DNA of 39,783 nucleotides from Acidimicrobiaceae bacterium (GCA_027335685.1 DAHWHN010000076.1:1-39783), one strand, 5' to 3'. Positions 25,159-33,769 are shown, counted from the first letter of the stretch. Notes: generated from the letters alone by a model not told the origin. Numbers and translations are program-made.

Positions 25159-26123
25159 GACCGGGGGCTCGGCGACGCCGAGCCACCAGCAACGGCACCA
25201 GCACCGGCACCAGCACCGGCACCGGCACCGGCACCGGCGAGAGCATCCAGGTAGGCGATGCTCACCCGCACGTCCTCAGCGGGGGTCGCGCGAGATGCTG
25301 CACCCTCGTCGATCGCCGTGTCCTGCTCGAGGACGTACCAGCCGTCGTATCCAGCCTCCTCGAGGATCCGCACGACCGAGGCGATGTCGACGTCTCCCTG
25401 GCCGAGGGAGCGGAACAGCCCGGCCGCGGTCGCCTCGCGGAGGGTCGTCTCGCCTCGCCGGACCGCCGCGGCGAGCCGCAGGTCCACGTCTGTCAGGTGG
25501 ACGAGCCCGACCCGTGCGGCGTTCTGCCGTGCGAACTCGACAGGGTCGACGCCTCCGATCGCGAGGTGGCCGGTGTCGAGGCACCAGGACACCGCCGAGC
25601 GCCGGAGAATCTCCGCGATGTCGTCGGCAGTCTCTACGAGGGTACCGACGTGGGGATGGAGGACCTGCACGAGGCCGTGCGCAGCGCAGATCCCGTCGAC
25701 GAGGGCCAAGCCGTCGGCCAGTGCCTGCCACTGCTCCTCGTCGAGAGCAAAGGGCGCCGACCACGCCGCGTCGACGACGGCGGCGGTGACGAAACGCGTA
25801 CCGCCTGCCCCGGCGAGCAGCTCCGCCGCGCGGGTGGCGTCCGCGACGAGCTGGTCTCGACGAGCCCGGTCGTGGAGGGAAAGCGGGACGAAGCCCCCGA
25901 CCGCGGCCAGCGAGAATCCCGCCAGGACCTGCTTGATCTCGTCCGGCTCGTCGCCGAGGTATCCGAGCGCCCCGAGCTCGCTCGCGCCGAGGCCGAGGTC
26001 GTGCATCTCGCCGAGCACGCGCTCTTTCGGGAGCATCACGCCCCAGCCCGGGACCTCGCAGACCCCCCACGAGATCGGGGCCGCAGCGATGCGACCGGCA
26101 AGAACTCCGCTGCCTTGTGCCAT
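25155..26123 (-). CDS. IolE-like TIM-barrel sugar isomerase/epimerase/dehydratase
   Basis: The 322-residue protein belongs to the xylose-isomerase-like TIM-barrel superfamily. It begins with AAAPISWGVCEVPGWG, a pattern of inosose dehydratases (IolE) and relatives. Likely metal ligands are in LHPHVGTLVE, CLDTGHLAIGG, LVHLTDVD and the C-terminal GWYVLEQD. Neighbouring IolG-like dehydrogenase (GTGA overlap) supports an oxidise-then-isomerise or eliminate pathway. The ATG at 26123 is chosen because the family begins there and GAGAG precedes it; a TTG at 26198 would add 25 residues. The C-terminal (Ala-Gly)n tail is encoded by 6-base repeats. Confidence 0.87.
   Translation of the reverse strand: MAQGSGVLAGRIAAAPISWGVCEVPGWGVMLPKERVLGEMHDLGLGASELGALGYLGDEPDEIKQVLAGFSLAAVGGFVPLSLHDRARRDQLVADATRAAELLAGAGGTRFVTAAVVDAAWSAPFALDEEQWQALADGLALVDGICAAHGLVQVLHPHVGTLVETADDIAEILRRSAVSWCLDTGHLAIGGVDPVEFARQNAARVGLVHLTDVDLRLAAAVRRGETTLREATAAGLFRSLGQGDVDIASVVRILEEAGYDGWYVLEQDTAIDEGAASRATPAEDVRVSIAYLDALAGAGAGAGAGAGAGAVAGGSASPSPRS
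25194..25239. repeat. 6-base tandem repeats in the 3' end of the IolE-like gene
   Basis: Units of GGCACC or AGCACC are repeated about seven times and encode an Ala-Gly tail. Confidence 0.85.
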
Positions 26124-26237
26124 CACGCTGCTCTCGCCCTTCGCTCGCGGCTCCAGGGTTCCCCGGGACGCCTCCTCGATGTCTTCATGTCCTAGCAAAT
26201 CTACGACGCTCGCGTGGTCGGCGTGGTCGGCGTGGCG

Positions 26238-27998
26238 TCACGCGCCGACGGCGTCCGGCCGGATCGCGATCTCGAGGGTGGCGTGCGACAGGGACCGGTC
26301 CGGAGCCGGGCGAAGCAGGACCTCGTAGTCTGCGGCCGCGCCTACCGAGGCGACAGGACGACACTCCATGCTCGAGACGTCGCCCGTTGCCGTGACGGTC
26401 AACGACCCGGCATGGACGGTGCTCGAGCCGTCCACGACGGGCACGGCACCGGAGAGCAGGAGACGCACGGCCTCGCCCGGGGCCGCGTTCGGGCGTTCGA
26501 GCGTGACTCCCCCGCTGTGCGTGCGCGCGTGGACGACGTGGGCCCCCGGCATCCACAGGGTCCCGACGTCGGGCCGGCGCCCGCTGCCGCCCCCACCGTC
26601 GCTCCCGCTGCCGCTCCCGCTGCCACTGCGTCTGCCGTGGCGATCGTCGCTGCCGCTGTGCGTGCCACGGTCCGAAAGGCCCTCGAGCCAGTGGACGCAG
26701 ACCGGCACGGCCTGACCCGTCGGCGGCCAGTCGCGCTCGCTCGCCTCCGCCCCGATCATGAGCGCCGGCGTGATCCACGAGGTGAGGACCCGCCCGCCGA
26801 GGTCGCGCCGCACGACGCCTCCCGCGGCCGGCGAGCTCCCCGAATTGCCCGAATTGCCCAGATTGCCCAGATTGCCCGGATTGCCCAGCGTGGCGCGGGC
26901 CGATCCTGCGACCGGGGCGAGGAACCTTGCGAGGCGTGCGACGACCGGTCCCGCCATGACGTCGTTGGAGTGGTGCACCTCGGGCGGGGTGCCCTCGTCG
27001 AGCCGGGCGCCCGGGGTGCGGGAGCCTTCGGCGACCACGAGCTCGGGGAGGGGCGCCTCCGACCCGCCGAGCAGAGCGGCGTACCAGAGACCGAGAAGCG
27101 TCACCGAGCGCGTCGCGTCGGGTCCGTAGCTGCGTGTGTACGGTCCGCACCAGTTGCGGAGCCGGGGGTTGTAGCGCTCGATGGTCTCGCGCCAGAGCGC
27201 CTCGGCGATACGCAGGCCTGCATCGCGCAGTCCCGGCGTCGGGCCGAGCTCGTGCCACAGCGCGAGCGCGAGCAAGTCGATGCCGTAGTAGGTCGGCGAG
27301 TTGTGCTCGTCGAAGCCCCCGAGCTCGTCGAAGCGCTCGACCAGCGACCGGGCCCGCTGCTCGCCGCGCTCGACGAGGTCGACGTCGCCGGTCCTCGTGC
27401 CGTACCAGGAGAGCAGGAACGCGTGCATAAGGCCGGGATTGGTGTAGTCGAGGGCGATCCGTGCGTCTGGCTCGCCATGGACGGCGCGGCCGATCGCGGT
27501 CTCGAGCCCTCCGGCGAGCGCCGCGGGGAGGTCGCCGCCGAAGTCCTCGAGCACGAGGACGAAGGTCGTGCCGAGGAACTGGCGCCAGTTGGGGTCGTAG
27601 TCCCGCCAGACGACGGCGTCCCCGTCCGGCGGGCGCGGCGACTCCGCGAAGGCCGCGAACGTGCCGTCGAAGGGCTCGCCCGGCGCGTCGTACTGGAGCT
27701 CGAGGAGCGCCCTGAGGATCGCGCACGCCTCGTCGAGGTCGCCCGGTGACCGGCGGGCGAGCAGGCCGTAGGCGATCCACGCGGAGTCGGGCACGAGGTG
27801 CACCGTGCGTGCCGGCACAGCGCCGTCGTAGCAGCTCGGGTTCCAGACCAGGTGGCGCGCGCGGTCGAGGAAGTCGAGGCTCCACGTGAGCGTCCGCCGG
27901 CCGAGATCGGCGCTGTGCTCCTGCGCGCCGGCGGGGCCGACGCGCTCCTCCTGCGCGCCGGCGGGGCCGACGCGATAGGTCGGGTTGGCCGGGCTCAC
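26238..27998 (-). CDS. Large uncharacterised protein, possible alpha/alpha-toroid carbohydrate-active enzyme
   Basis: I do not recognise a named family with certainty. The 586-residue protein has an N-terminal helical region of about 350 residues with repeated aromatic and acidic motifs (LVPDSAWIAYGLLARR, DYDPNWRQFLGTTF, DEHNSPTYYGIDLLALALWH, ERYNPRLRNWCGPYTRSYG). This is like six-hairpin/toroid glycosidases and lyases. A C-terminal beta-rich part follows (VTLERPNAAPGEAVRLLL and SLTVTATGDVSSM), as in heparinase-type lyases. There is no signal peptide. Two low-complexity inserts (Asn-Gly-Ser/Leu and Ser-Gly) come from tandem repeats, and RVGPAGAQE is duplicated at the N-terminus. The GTG start overlaps the GH4 stop (GTGA). 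A role on the glycoside handled by the operon is inferred. Confidence 0.75.
   Translation of the reverse strand: MSPANPTYRVGPAGAQEERVGPAGAQEHSADLGRRTLTWSLDFLDRARHLVWNPSCYDGAVPARTVHLVPDSAWIAYGLLARRSPGDLDEACAILRALLELQYDAPGEPFDGTFAAFAESPRPPDGDAVVWRDYDPNWRQFLGTTFVLVLEDFGGDLPAALAGGLETAIGRAVHGEPDARIALDYTNPGLMHAFLLSWYGTRTGDVDLVERGEQRARSLVERFDELGGFDEHNSPTYYGIDLLALALWHELGPTPGLRDAGLRIAEALWRETIERYNPRLRNWCGPYTRSYGPDATRSVTLLGLWYAALLGGSEAPLPELVVAEGSRTPGARLDEGTPPEVHHSNDVMAGPVVARLARFLAPVAGSARATLGNPGNLGNLGNSGNSGSSPAAGGVVRRDLGGRVLTSWITPALMIGAEASERDWPPTGQAVPVCVHWLEGLSDRGTHSGSDDRHGRRSGSGSGSGSDGGGGSGRRPDVGTLWMPGAHVVHARTHSGGVTLERPNAAPGEAVRLLLSGAVPVVDGSSTVHAGSLTVTATGDVSSMECRPVASVGAAADYEVLLRPAPDRSLSHATLEIAIRPDAVGA
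26842..26887. repeat. 9-base tandem repeats (GAATTGCCC type)
   Basis: About five copies of a 9-base unit ending ATTGCCC encode the Asn-Leu/Ser-Gly insert of the toroid-like protein. They are more AT-rich than their surroundings. Confidence 0.85.
27918..27974. repeat. 27-base direct repeat with 30-base period
   Basis: A 27-base sequence beginning CTCCTGCGCGCC occurs at 27918-27944 and again at 27948-27974. It duplicates ten codons (RVGPAGAQE region) at the N-terminus of the toroid-like protein. Confidence 0.88.
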
Positions 27999-29386
27999 CG
28001 GAGGTAGGCGAGGTGGGGACCGTGCTGCTCGCGGTAGTCGGCCATCATCTCTCGTGCGACGCTCACGCCGGGCACGAGGGGGTGGAGCGCGAGCGCGAGC
28101 GCAGCGAGCTCGGCGTCGCCCGTGACCGCAGCCTCGACTGTCGCCCGCTCGTACTCCTTCACCTGCGAGACGAGAGCGCGCGCCGAGCGCGAGAGCCCGT
28201 CGGTCGCGAGCGGCGCGATACCCCCGGCGTGGACGAGGGCCGGCACCTCGACGACGTCGTCGGGCTCGAGGAAGCCGAGGCTCGACCCGTTGCGCGTGTT
28301 GACGATCACCTCACCGGCACGACCCGACGCGAGGCCGTCGATGACCTGGAGCGCGATCCCCTCGTAACCACCCAGTCGGGCGTGCTCGAGGCGTGCAGGT
28401 CCCCTGCTCGCGCGCGCCTCGCGCGCGCTCGTCTGGCCGCTGTCGCCGTCGACGTCGGTCTTCATGTAGGTGTCCCGCCGGACACCGAGGAGGAGCTCGT
28501 AGGTCGCCCACGCGTCGTTGACGTCCCCGGTGTCGAAGGCCTTCGCGATCCCGGCCAGCAGCTCGGTGTTGAGGCGCTCGACGTCCTGCCCGCGGCTGGT
28601 GCCGGCGCGGGCGACACCCTCGACGTAGCGGGTCGGGTCGTAGTAGTAGTACACGTACTCGGTCGGGATCGCCCCGACGCGGCGGACGAGGGCTGGGTCG
28701 AACGCCGCGAACCGGTGGTCGAAGCCGACGAGCCGCTCGTAGTTCGCGAGCAGCTCAGCGATCCTCTCCTCGCCCCCGACGGTGAACGACGTGATCCAGC
28801 CGAGGTGGTTGAGTCCCCCGTAGGAGTAGGACCAGTCGTCCTCCTGCGCGCCGAGGAAACGGGCGAGGCGCTCCACCGTCCCGCTCGGCGTGTCGCAGAC
28901 GCCGACAGAGCGGACCGTCGCGTGCGACGCGAGCGCCTGGGTGATGATCCCGGCGGGGTTCGTGAAGTTGATCAGCACGGCGTGGGGTGACACCCGGGCG
29001 AGCGTCGCGGCGTAGTCGAGCACGACCGGGATCGTCCGCAGGGCCATCGCGCACCCCCCGGGACCCGTCGTCTCCTGTCCGACGACGCCGCGTGAGAGTG
29101 CAACCTGCTCGTCGACGACGCGCCCGCGGTCCCCGCCGACCCGGATCGCGGAGAACACGAAGTCCGCCCCCGTGAAGGCCTCCTCGACGTCGGGCGTGAC
29201 GCTGACGACACCGGGGTGGCCGAGGACGCCGGCGAGCTCCACGGCGAGGCGGCCGATGGTCTCGCGCCGGTAGGGGTCCGGCTCGAACAGTGCGATCTCC
29301 TCGAACGCCGACGCGTGACCGGACAGCACGGCGCGGACGAACGCAGGCATCCGCACGCCACCGCCACCGAGTATCGCCAGCTTCAT
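27995..29386 (-). CDS. Glycoside hydrolase family 4 enzyme (6-phospho-glycosidase type)
   Basis: GH4 enzymes cleave glycosides by an NAD- and metal-dependent oxidation/elimination at C3 and C2; most act on 6-phospho-glucosides. The 463-residue protein opens with MKLAILGGGGVRMPAFVRAV (NAD site). It has INFTNPAGIITQA (139-151), the metal ligands Cys164 in VGVCDTPSG and His194 in GLNHLGW, and TEYVYYYYDPTRYVEG. These are all standard for the phospho-beta-glucosidase branch. AAGGAG lies nine bases before the ATG, which overlaps the kinase stop (ATGA). No PTS genes are nearby, so the 6-phosphate would have to come from a cytoplasmic kinase such as the PfkB or ROK protein of the same operon. Confidence 0.94.
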   Translation of the reverse strand: MKLAILGGGGVRMPAFVRAVLSGHASAFEEIALFEPDPYRRETIGRLAVELAGVLGHPGVVSVTPDVEEAFTGADFVFSAIRVGGDRGRVVDEQVALSRGVVGQETTGPGGCAMALRTIPVVLDYAATLARVSPHAVLINFTNPAGIITQALASHATVRSVGVCDTPSGTVERLARFLGAQEDDWSYSYGGLNHLGWITSFTVGGEERIAELLANYERLVGFDHRFAAFDPALVRRVGAIPTEYVYYYYDPTRYVEGVARAGTSRGQDVERLNTELLAGIAKAFDTGDVNDAWATYELLLGVRRDTYMKTDVDGDSGQTSAREARASRGPARLEHARLGGYEGIALQVIDGLASGRAGEVIVNTRNGSSLGFLEPDDVVEVPALVHAGGIAPLATDGLSRSARALVSQVKEYERATVEAAVTGDAELAALALALHPLVPGVSVAREMMADYREQHGPHLAYLR

Positions 29387-30522
29387 CGCAGGTTCTCCTT
29401 TACGTCGTAGGGTCCTTCGAGTGGCGCGCCGCGACTGCTCGCGCGAGCGGGCCCGGCGCCGCCGAGAACAGTCGCCACGAGTCCGGACAGCGCGCCCGGC
29501 GAGCGGGACAACCCCTCGACCTCGACCTCGCCGACCGCGCCGAGCCGGCCCACTGCGTCGGACCCCGCGGCGTTGCCCGCCGCGACGGCGTCGAGCAACG
29601 TCGATCCCGCAACGAGGGCACCGACCAGGGCGCCGGCGAAGGAGTCGCCGGCGCCCGTGCGGTCGCGCACCTCGACCTCGTGGACGCCCTCGGCCACGAG
29701 CTGCGCGTGGCCGTCGCGCACGAGCGAGGCCCCGGCCGGTCCGCGTGTGACGACGAGCGTGCGGCACCAGGCCGACGCGATCTCGAGGCTCGCGTCGACA
29801 TCTCGTGCGCCGGTCAGGCGCGCGAGCTCGGCCTCGTTCGGCAGGAAGACGTCGGCGAGGCCCGCGCAGTCGACCACCGCTTCCCTGTCCTTCTCGATGC
29901 TGCCGAACGACAGGTCGAGGGCGACGCGCGTCCCGACGTCGTGCGCGTGGCGCAGGAGGTCCGCGACCCCGGGGCCCGCGTGGACGTAGCACCACGACGG
30001 GCGGTGCTCGTCGAGCACGCGGTGCCAGCGGTCGAGCTCGGGAGGCTCGCCCCCCGGACGGGACGGGACGTGGGAGACGAAGGAGCGCTCGCCGGAGAAG
30101 TTGAGCACGACGGTGATACCGGCCGTGCTGCCCGTCACACGGCGCGACGCGCGCAGGTCGATGCCGCGCGCGATGCAGTGCTGCTCCGCGACGCGAGAGC
30201 CGAGGTCGTCGCCGAGCAGCGAGCTGATCCCCGCCCGGGCGCCCGCTGCGCGCGCCGCGGTCGCGATCGTCACCGAGCCCCCGCAGGAGATGGCGAACTC
30301 GTCGGTGAAGATCTCCTCGCCGGGACCGGGGAGCCGTGGGACGTGGCCGAAGACCAGCTCGAGGAAGAGCTGGCCGAATGCGATCAGGTCCACGGCGTCG
30401 TTGGCGGCCCCGTCAACGGCCCCGTCCGCGGCCCCGTCGACGGCGGTGCCCAGGTCGGCATCGCAGGCGTCCACGTCCACGTCATCCTCTCTCGGGTCGC
30501 CACCCGACGTCGGCTCATCCAC
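29383..30522 (-). CDS. PfkB-family carbohydrate kinase
   Basis: The 379-residue ribokinase-type protein has a low-complexity N-terminus (about 45 residues, Asp/Ala/Gly-rich, partly from a 12-base repeat). The PfkB core starts at VDLIAFGQLF, with the GGSVTIATAARAAG segment near 81-94. The C-terminal signature DRTGAGDSFAGALVGAL carries the catalytic Asp293 (GAGD). The substrate is not readable; in this setting it could be the glycoside, the released sugar or a keto-deoxy intermediate like that of IolC. The GTG start overlaps the upstream gene by eight bases and the end overlaps GH4 by four. Confidence 0.93.
   Translation of the reverse strand: MDEPTSGGDPREDDVDVDACDADLGTAVDGAADGAVDGAANDAVDLIAFGQLFLELVFGHVPRLPGPGEEIFTDEFAISCGGSVTIATAARAAGARAGISSLLGDDLGSRVAEQHCIARGIDLRASRRVTGSTAGITVVLNFSGERSFVSHVPSRPGGEPPELDRWHRVLDEHRPSWCYVHAGPGVADLLRHAHDVGTRVALDLSFGSIEKDREAVVDCAGLADVFLPNEAELARLTGARDVDASLEIASAWCRTLVVTRGPAGASLVRDGHAQLVAEGVHEVEVRDRTGAGDSFAGALVGALVAGSTLLDAVAAGNAAGSDAVGRLGAVGEVEVEGLSRSPGALSGLVATVLGGAGPARASSRGAPLEGPYDVKENLR
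30405..30440. repeat. 12-base tandem repeats in the PfkB N-terminus
   Basis: Three copies of CGGCCCCGTCNN encode an Asp-Gly-Ala-Ala/Val run before the kinase core. Confidence 0.8.
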
Positions 30523-31573
30523 GCGGCAGGTCCATCCACCCGGTGCGCCAGCGGAAGTGCCGGCCGCTGCGGAGGTGGGCGACCACCGCCCGCTGTAGGC
30601 GCGTCTCGTGCGGGAGCTCGTCGAGAGGTGTGTCGACCGTGCGGAACACGAAGGTCAGCACGCCCCGGTCGCCGTCGCCCGCACCGGGGACGAGCGTGAA
30701 GCGGCGCTGGAACTCGAGGATGTTCGAGCCCGGGGCAAGGTACTCCTCGAGCTGGTCGTCGAGCAGCCAGCTCGAGCACGTCGCGACTCGACGCGTCGCG
30801 CTCGGGAAGCATTCGTCGAGGATGCGGCGAGCCTCGGCGTAGGACGCGGCGCAGCTCTCGGGCGTGAGCGGCGTCCCGCCGGGGATGTGGACCCCGAGCG
30901 CGTCGTCTCCGGTGCGAAAGCCTGGACCGAGCAGCGCCGCCTCCCCGTCGTCGTACCAGGGGCTCGGGTGCTCGGGTCCGCGCCCTAGCCGGAACACGGC
31001 GTACTGCAGGCGGCCGATCTCGTAGAGGATGCCACGCAGGTGCAGTGTCAACCACCACGGCTCGTCGACGCCGGTCGCCCCGGTCGTCGCCCGCTCGATC
31101 GCGACGTGGCGGCCGAGGTCGGCCAAGGTGGCCCACGAGACCTGCTCGGGCACGTGGCGGCTCGCGTGGTAGGCGCGTGTCGCCGGCATCGTCGCGAGGA
31201 CGAGGTGGAGGTAGAACGCCCCCCCGGCAGGACCGAGCCGGCTCGGCAGCTTCGGCCACGTGCCGCGCGCGGCGTCAGGGTCGCCGAGCGTGCGGACGAG
31301 GCGGGTCCGGCAGCGCTCGAGCAGCCACCAGCGCGCCGGGTCCGTGCGCGGGTCCGGGAGGGTCCCGACCGCGTCGGCGATCGCCTCGGGCGGGCAGCCG
31401 AGCTCGCGCAGGGTCGCCGCGGCCTCCCGCGGCGCAGGGAGCACCGTGCCCGGCTCGGGTCCGCCGAGGCAGTCGAGCTCGGCGAGCCACGAGCCGTAGC
31501 TGGCGTCGAGGCCGAGGTCGGCCGCGACCCGCTCGGGCCCGATCTGCGTGTCGTGCACGCGCCCGCCCCTCAC
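30515..31573 (-). CDS. GNAT-like acyltransferase-domain protein (NAT_N/GNAT_C type)
   Basis: The 352-residue product matches an actinobacterial family with an N-terminal NAT_N-like part and a C-terminal GNAT-like domain. Visible landmarks are WWLTLHLRGILYEIGRLQYA, LGVHIPGGTPLTPESCAASY, CSSWLLDDQLEEYL and SNILEFQRRFTL. The family is annotated by fold only; substrate and acyl donor are unknown. It lies between the OppF-like ATPase and the PfkB kinase, overlapping both (four and eight bases). That ties it to the sugar operon and suggests acylation of a sugar intermediate or a regulatory acylation. The GTG at 31573 gives a GTGA overlap; a GTG at 31558 with GAGGGG before it is equally possible. 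Confidence 0.82.
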   Translation of the reverse strand: MRGGRVHDTQIGPERVAADLGLDASYGSWLAELDCLGGPEPGTVLPAPREAAATLRELGCPPEAIADAVGTLPDPRTDPARWWLLERCRTRLVRTLGDPDAARGTWPKLPSRLGPAGGAFYLHLVLATMPATRAYHASRHVPEQVSWATLADLGRHVAIERATTGATGVDEPWWLTLHLRGILYEIGRLQYAVFRLGRGPEHPSPWYDDGEAALLGPGFRTGDDALGVHIPGGTPLTPESCAASYAEARRILDECFPSATRRVATCSSWLLDDQLEEYLAPGSNILEFQRRFTLVPGAGDGDRGVLTFVFRTVDTPLDELPHETRLQRAVVAHLRSGRHFRWRTGWMDLPRG

Positions 31574-32736
31574 GCGCCCGCGACCGGACCGAGCGGCGCC
31601 GCCTCGGCGCGGCCGGCGCGCCGGATCGATCCCGATCCGGCGGGCGCGGCGACATGGCAGGCTGCGCCCCGTCCGGGCGCGCACTCGACGAGCACCGGCG
31701 TCACGCGTGAGCACACCTCCTGCGCGACCGGGCAGCGCCAGCGGAAGCGGCATCCTTCGCCGGGGTCGACGACGCGCGGCGGCTCGCCGATGTCGGCGGA
31801 CGAGATGGCGATCCGCGCCCGCGGGTCGGGCACGGCCGAGAGCAGGAGCTTGGTGTAGGGGTGCACGGGGTCGTGGAGCACCTCCTCCGACGGACCCTGC
31901 TCGACGAGGTGGCCACCGTACATGACGAGGACGCGGTCGGAGACGTACCGGGCGCTCGCGATGTCGTGCGTGATGTAGAGGAGCGAGACGCCCTGCTCGT
32001 CGCGCAGGCGCGCCATGACGTTCAGCAGCCCGACGCGGATCGAGACGTCGAGCATCGACACGGGCTCGTCCGCGAGGATGAGCTTCGGCCGGTACGACAG
32101 CGCCTGCGCGAAGCCGATGCGCTGGCGCTGGCCGCCGCTCATCTCGTAGGGGTACTTGCGCAGGACCTGGCGGGCGGGCACGAGGCCGACCGACTCGAGC
32201 ACGCGCTCGGCCTCGGCGTCGCGCTCTTTGCGCCCGAGCTCGCTCCGGTGCAGCTTCAGGCCTCGCGCCATCACGTGGCCGATCGTGTGGGAGGGGTTGA
32301 GCGAGCTGAACGGGTCCTGGAAGACCATGGGGACCTGGCTGCGGTAGGCGAGGACGTCGCGACGGCTGCGGAGGTCGCCGAGCGGCCGGCCGCGGAAGAC
32401 GATCTCGCCGCTCGTCGGGCGGTACACCATCGCGAGCAGGCGCGCGACGGTGCTCTTGCCGCTGCCGCTCTCCCCGACCAGCGCGACGATCTCCCGCTCG
32501 CCGATCGACAGCGAGAGCTCGTCGACGGCATGGAGGCTGTGGCCGCGCAGCCCGCCGATGCGGAAGTGCTTCGTCAGCTCTCTCGTCTCGAGCAACGCTC
32601 CCGTCTCGAGCAACGGTCCCGTCTCGAGCAGCGGTCCCGTCTGGAGCAGCGCTCCCGTCTGGAGCGGCGCGCCGGTCCCGGGTACCGCGGCCTCGGGCAC
32701 CGCGGTCGCCCCGGGTCGCGGGTCCGTCTCAGGCAT
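31570..32736 (-). CDS. Opp-type ABC transporter ATPase (OppF-like), second system
   Basis: The 388-residue ATPase has Walker A GESGSGKST, QDPFSSLNPSHTIG, signature MSGGQRQR, Walker B LILADEPVSMLD, YITHDIAS and the C-terminal GCRFRWRCPVAQEVC extension. The N-terminus, before the usual start of the domain, carries a repetitive (T-G-x-L-L-E/Q) segment from an 18-base repeat, not typical of the family. The ATG at 32736, preceded by GAGG and overlapping the OppD-like stop by eight bases, is preferred over a TTG at 32757. Confidence 0.94.
   Translation of the reverse strand: MPETDPRPGATAVPEAAVPGTGAPLQTGALLQTGPLLETGPLLETGALLETRELTKHFRIGGLRGHSLHAVDELSLSIGEREIVALVGESGSGKSTVARLLAMVYRPTSGEIVFRGRPLGDLRSRRDVLAYRSQVPMVFQDPFSSLNPSHTIGHVMARGLKLHRSELGRKERDAEAERVLESVGLVPARQVLRKYPYEMSGGQRQRIGFAQALSYRPKLILADEPVSMLDVSIRVGLLNVMARLRDEQGVSLLYITHDIASARYVSDRVLVMYGGHLVEQGPSEEVLHDPVHPYTKLLLSAVPDPRARIAISSADIGEPPRVVDPGEGCRFRWRCPVAQEVCSRVTPVLVECAPGRGAACHVAAPAGSGSIRRAGRAEAAPLGPVAGA
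32584..32673. repeat. Five 18-base tandem repeats in the OppF-like N-terminus
   Basis: Units of the type CGTCTCGAGCAACGGTCC are repeated five times with few changes, encoding a repeated Thr-Gly-x-Leu-Leu-Glu/Gln peptide in front of the ATPase domain. Confidence 0.9.
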
Positions 32737-33769
32737 CGGACCTCGTTTCGTCGTCAACGGCCCGCTCGCGTGCGCCCGCGGCGCCCGGGACCGCCGCTGC
32801 GCCCTTACGCCCGGCCGAGTAGAGCAGGCAGCGGACCTCGCGACCGGCGACCGCGTAGAGCTCGGGCACGGTCGTCGAGCACGCGGGCGCGCAGCGCGCG
32901 CAGCGCGGGTGGAACCGGCAGCCGCTCGGCAGCGCCGCGAGGTCGGGCGGGCTGCCCGGTATCCCGTCGAGGTGGACCCGCGGTCCGTAGATGGAGGGGA
33001 AGGCCTCGAGCAGTCCGACCGTGTAGGGGTGCATCGGGGCGTCGAAGACCTCGCGAGTCGGACCGAGCTCGGCGACCTGACCCGCGTACATCACGACGAG
33101 ACGATCCGAGAAGTGGCTGACGAGGGACATGTCGTGGGTCACGAAGACGATCGCGAAGCCGAGCTCGCGCTGGAGCTCCTTGATCTGGACCATGAGCGAG
33201 CGCTGGGCGACGACGTCGAGCGCGGACGTCGGCTCGTCCATGAGGATCAGCTCGGGCGAGAACAGCAGGGCCATCGCGATCATCGCCCTCTGGCGCATGC
33301 CGCCGGAGAGCTGGTGCGGGAAGCTCGACAGGTGGACCGGGTCGATCCCGACCAGCTCGAGAACCTCGCGCGACCGCTTCGTGATGTCGGCCTTGGCGCG
33401 CGTGCCGTGCGCGCGCATCGCGTCGGCGAACTGCGCCGCGATCGACTTGACCGGGTTGAGCGCGTTCATCGCGCTCTGCATGACGACCGAGTAGTCCTTC
33501 CAGCGCACGCTCCGCAGCTGCTTCTCGGTCATCTGCACCATGTTCTGGCCCTTGAAGACGACCTCGCCGCGGGAGATCTCGGCCGGCGGGCTGAGGAGCT
33601 GCGCGATCGCGAAGAGCAGGGTCGACTTGCCGCACCCCGACTCGCCGACGACACCGAGGAACTCGCCCGCCGCCAGCTCGAGGCTCACGTCCGCGACGGC
33701 CTGGGCGGGCTCGCCACGCGTCAGGTACTCGACGCTCAGCTCGCGGACTTCAAGGATCGCGTCGGACAC
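32729..33769 (-). CDS. Opp-type ABC transporter ATPase (OppD-like), second system
   Basis: The 346-residue ATPase has Walker A GESGCGKST, VMQSAMNALNPV (OppD type), signature LSGGMRQR, Walker B LILMDEPTSALD, FVTHDMS and the C-terminal cysteines in GCRFHPRCARCAPAC. The start is the GTG at 33769, with GGAGGG upstream; it lies 20 bases inside the end of the OppC-like gene. An upstream in-frame extension to 33844 is antisense-like and rejected. It pairs with the OppF-like ATPase that follows. Confidence 0.94.
   Translation of the reverse strand: MSDAILEVRELSVEYLTRGEPAQAVADVSLELAAGEFLGVVGESGCGKSTLLFAIAQLLSPPAEISRGEVVFKGQNMVQMTEKQLRSVRWKDYSVVMQSAMNALNPVKSIAAQFADAMRAHGTRAKADITKRSREVLELVGIDPVHLSSFPHQLSGGMRQRAMIAMALLFSPELILMDEPTSALDVVAQRSLMVQIKELQRELGFAIVFVTHDMSLVSHFSDRLVVMYAGQVAELGPTREVFDAPMHPYTVGLLEAFPSIYGPRVHLDGIPGSPPDLAALPSGCRFHPRCARCAPACSTTVPELYAVAGREVRCLLYSAGRKGAAAVPGAAGARERAVDDETRSDA

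Noticed and set aside
24103-26123. A complete myo-inositol catabolic operon
   Set aside because: Only IolE- and IolG-like genes are present; no iolB or iolD was found, and the PfkB kinase cannot be assigned to IolC from sequence alone.
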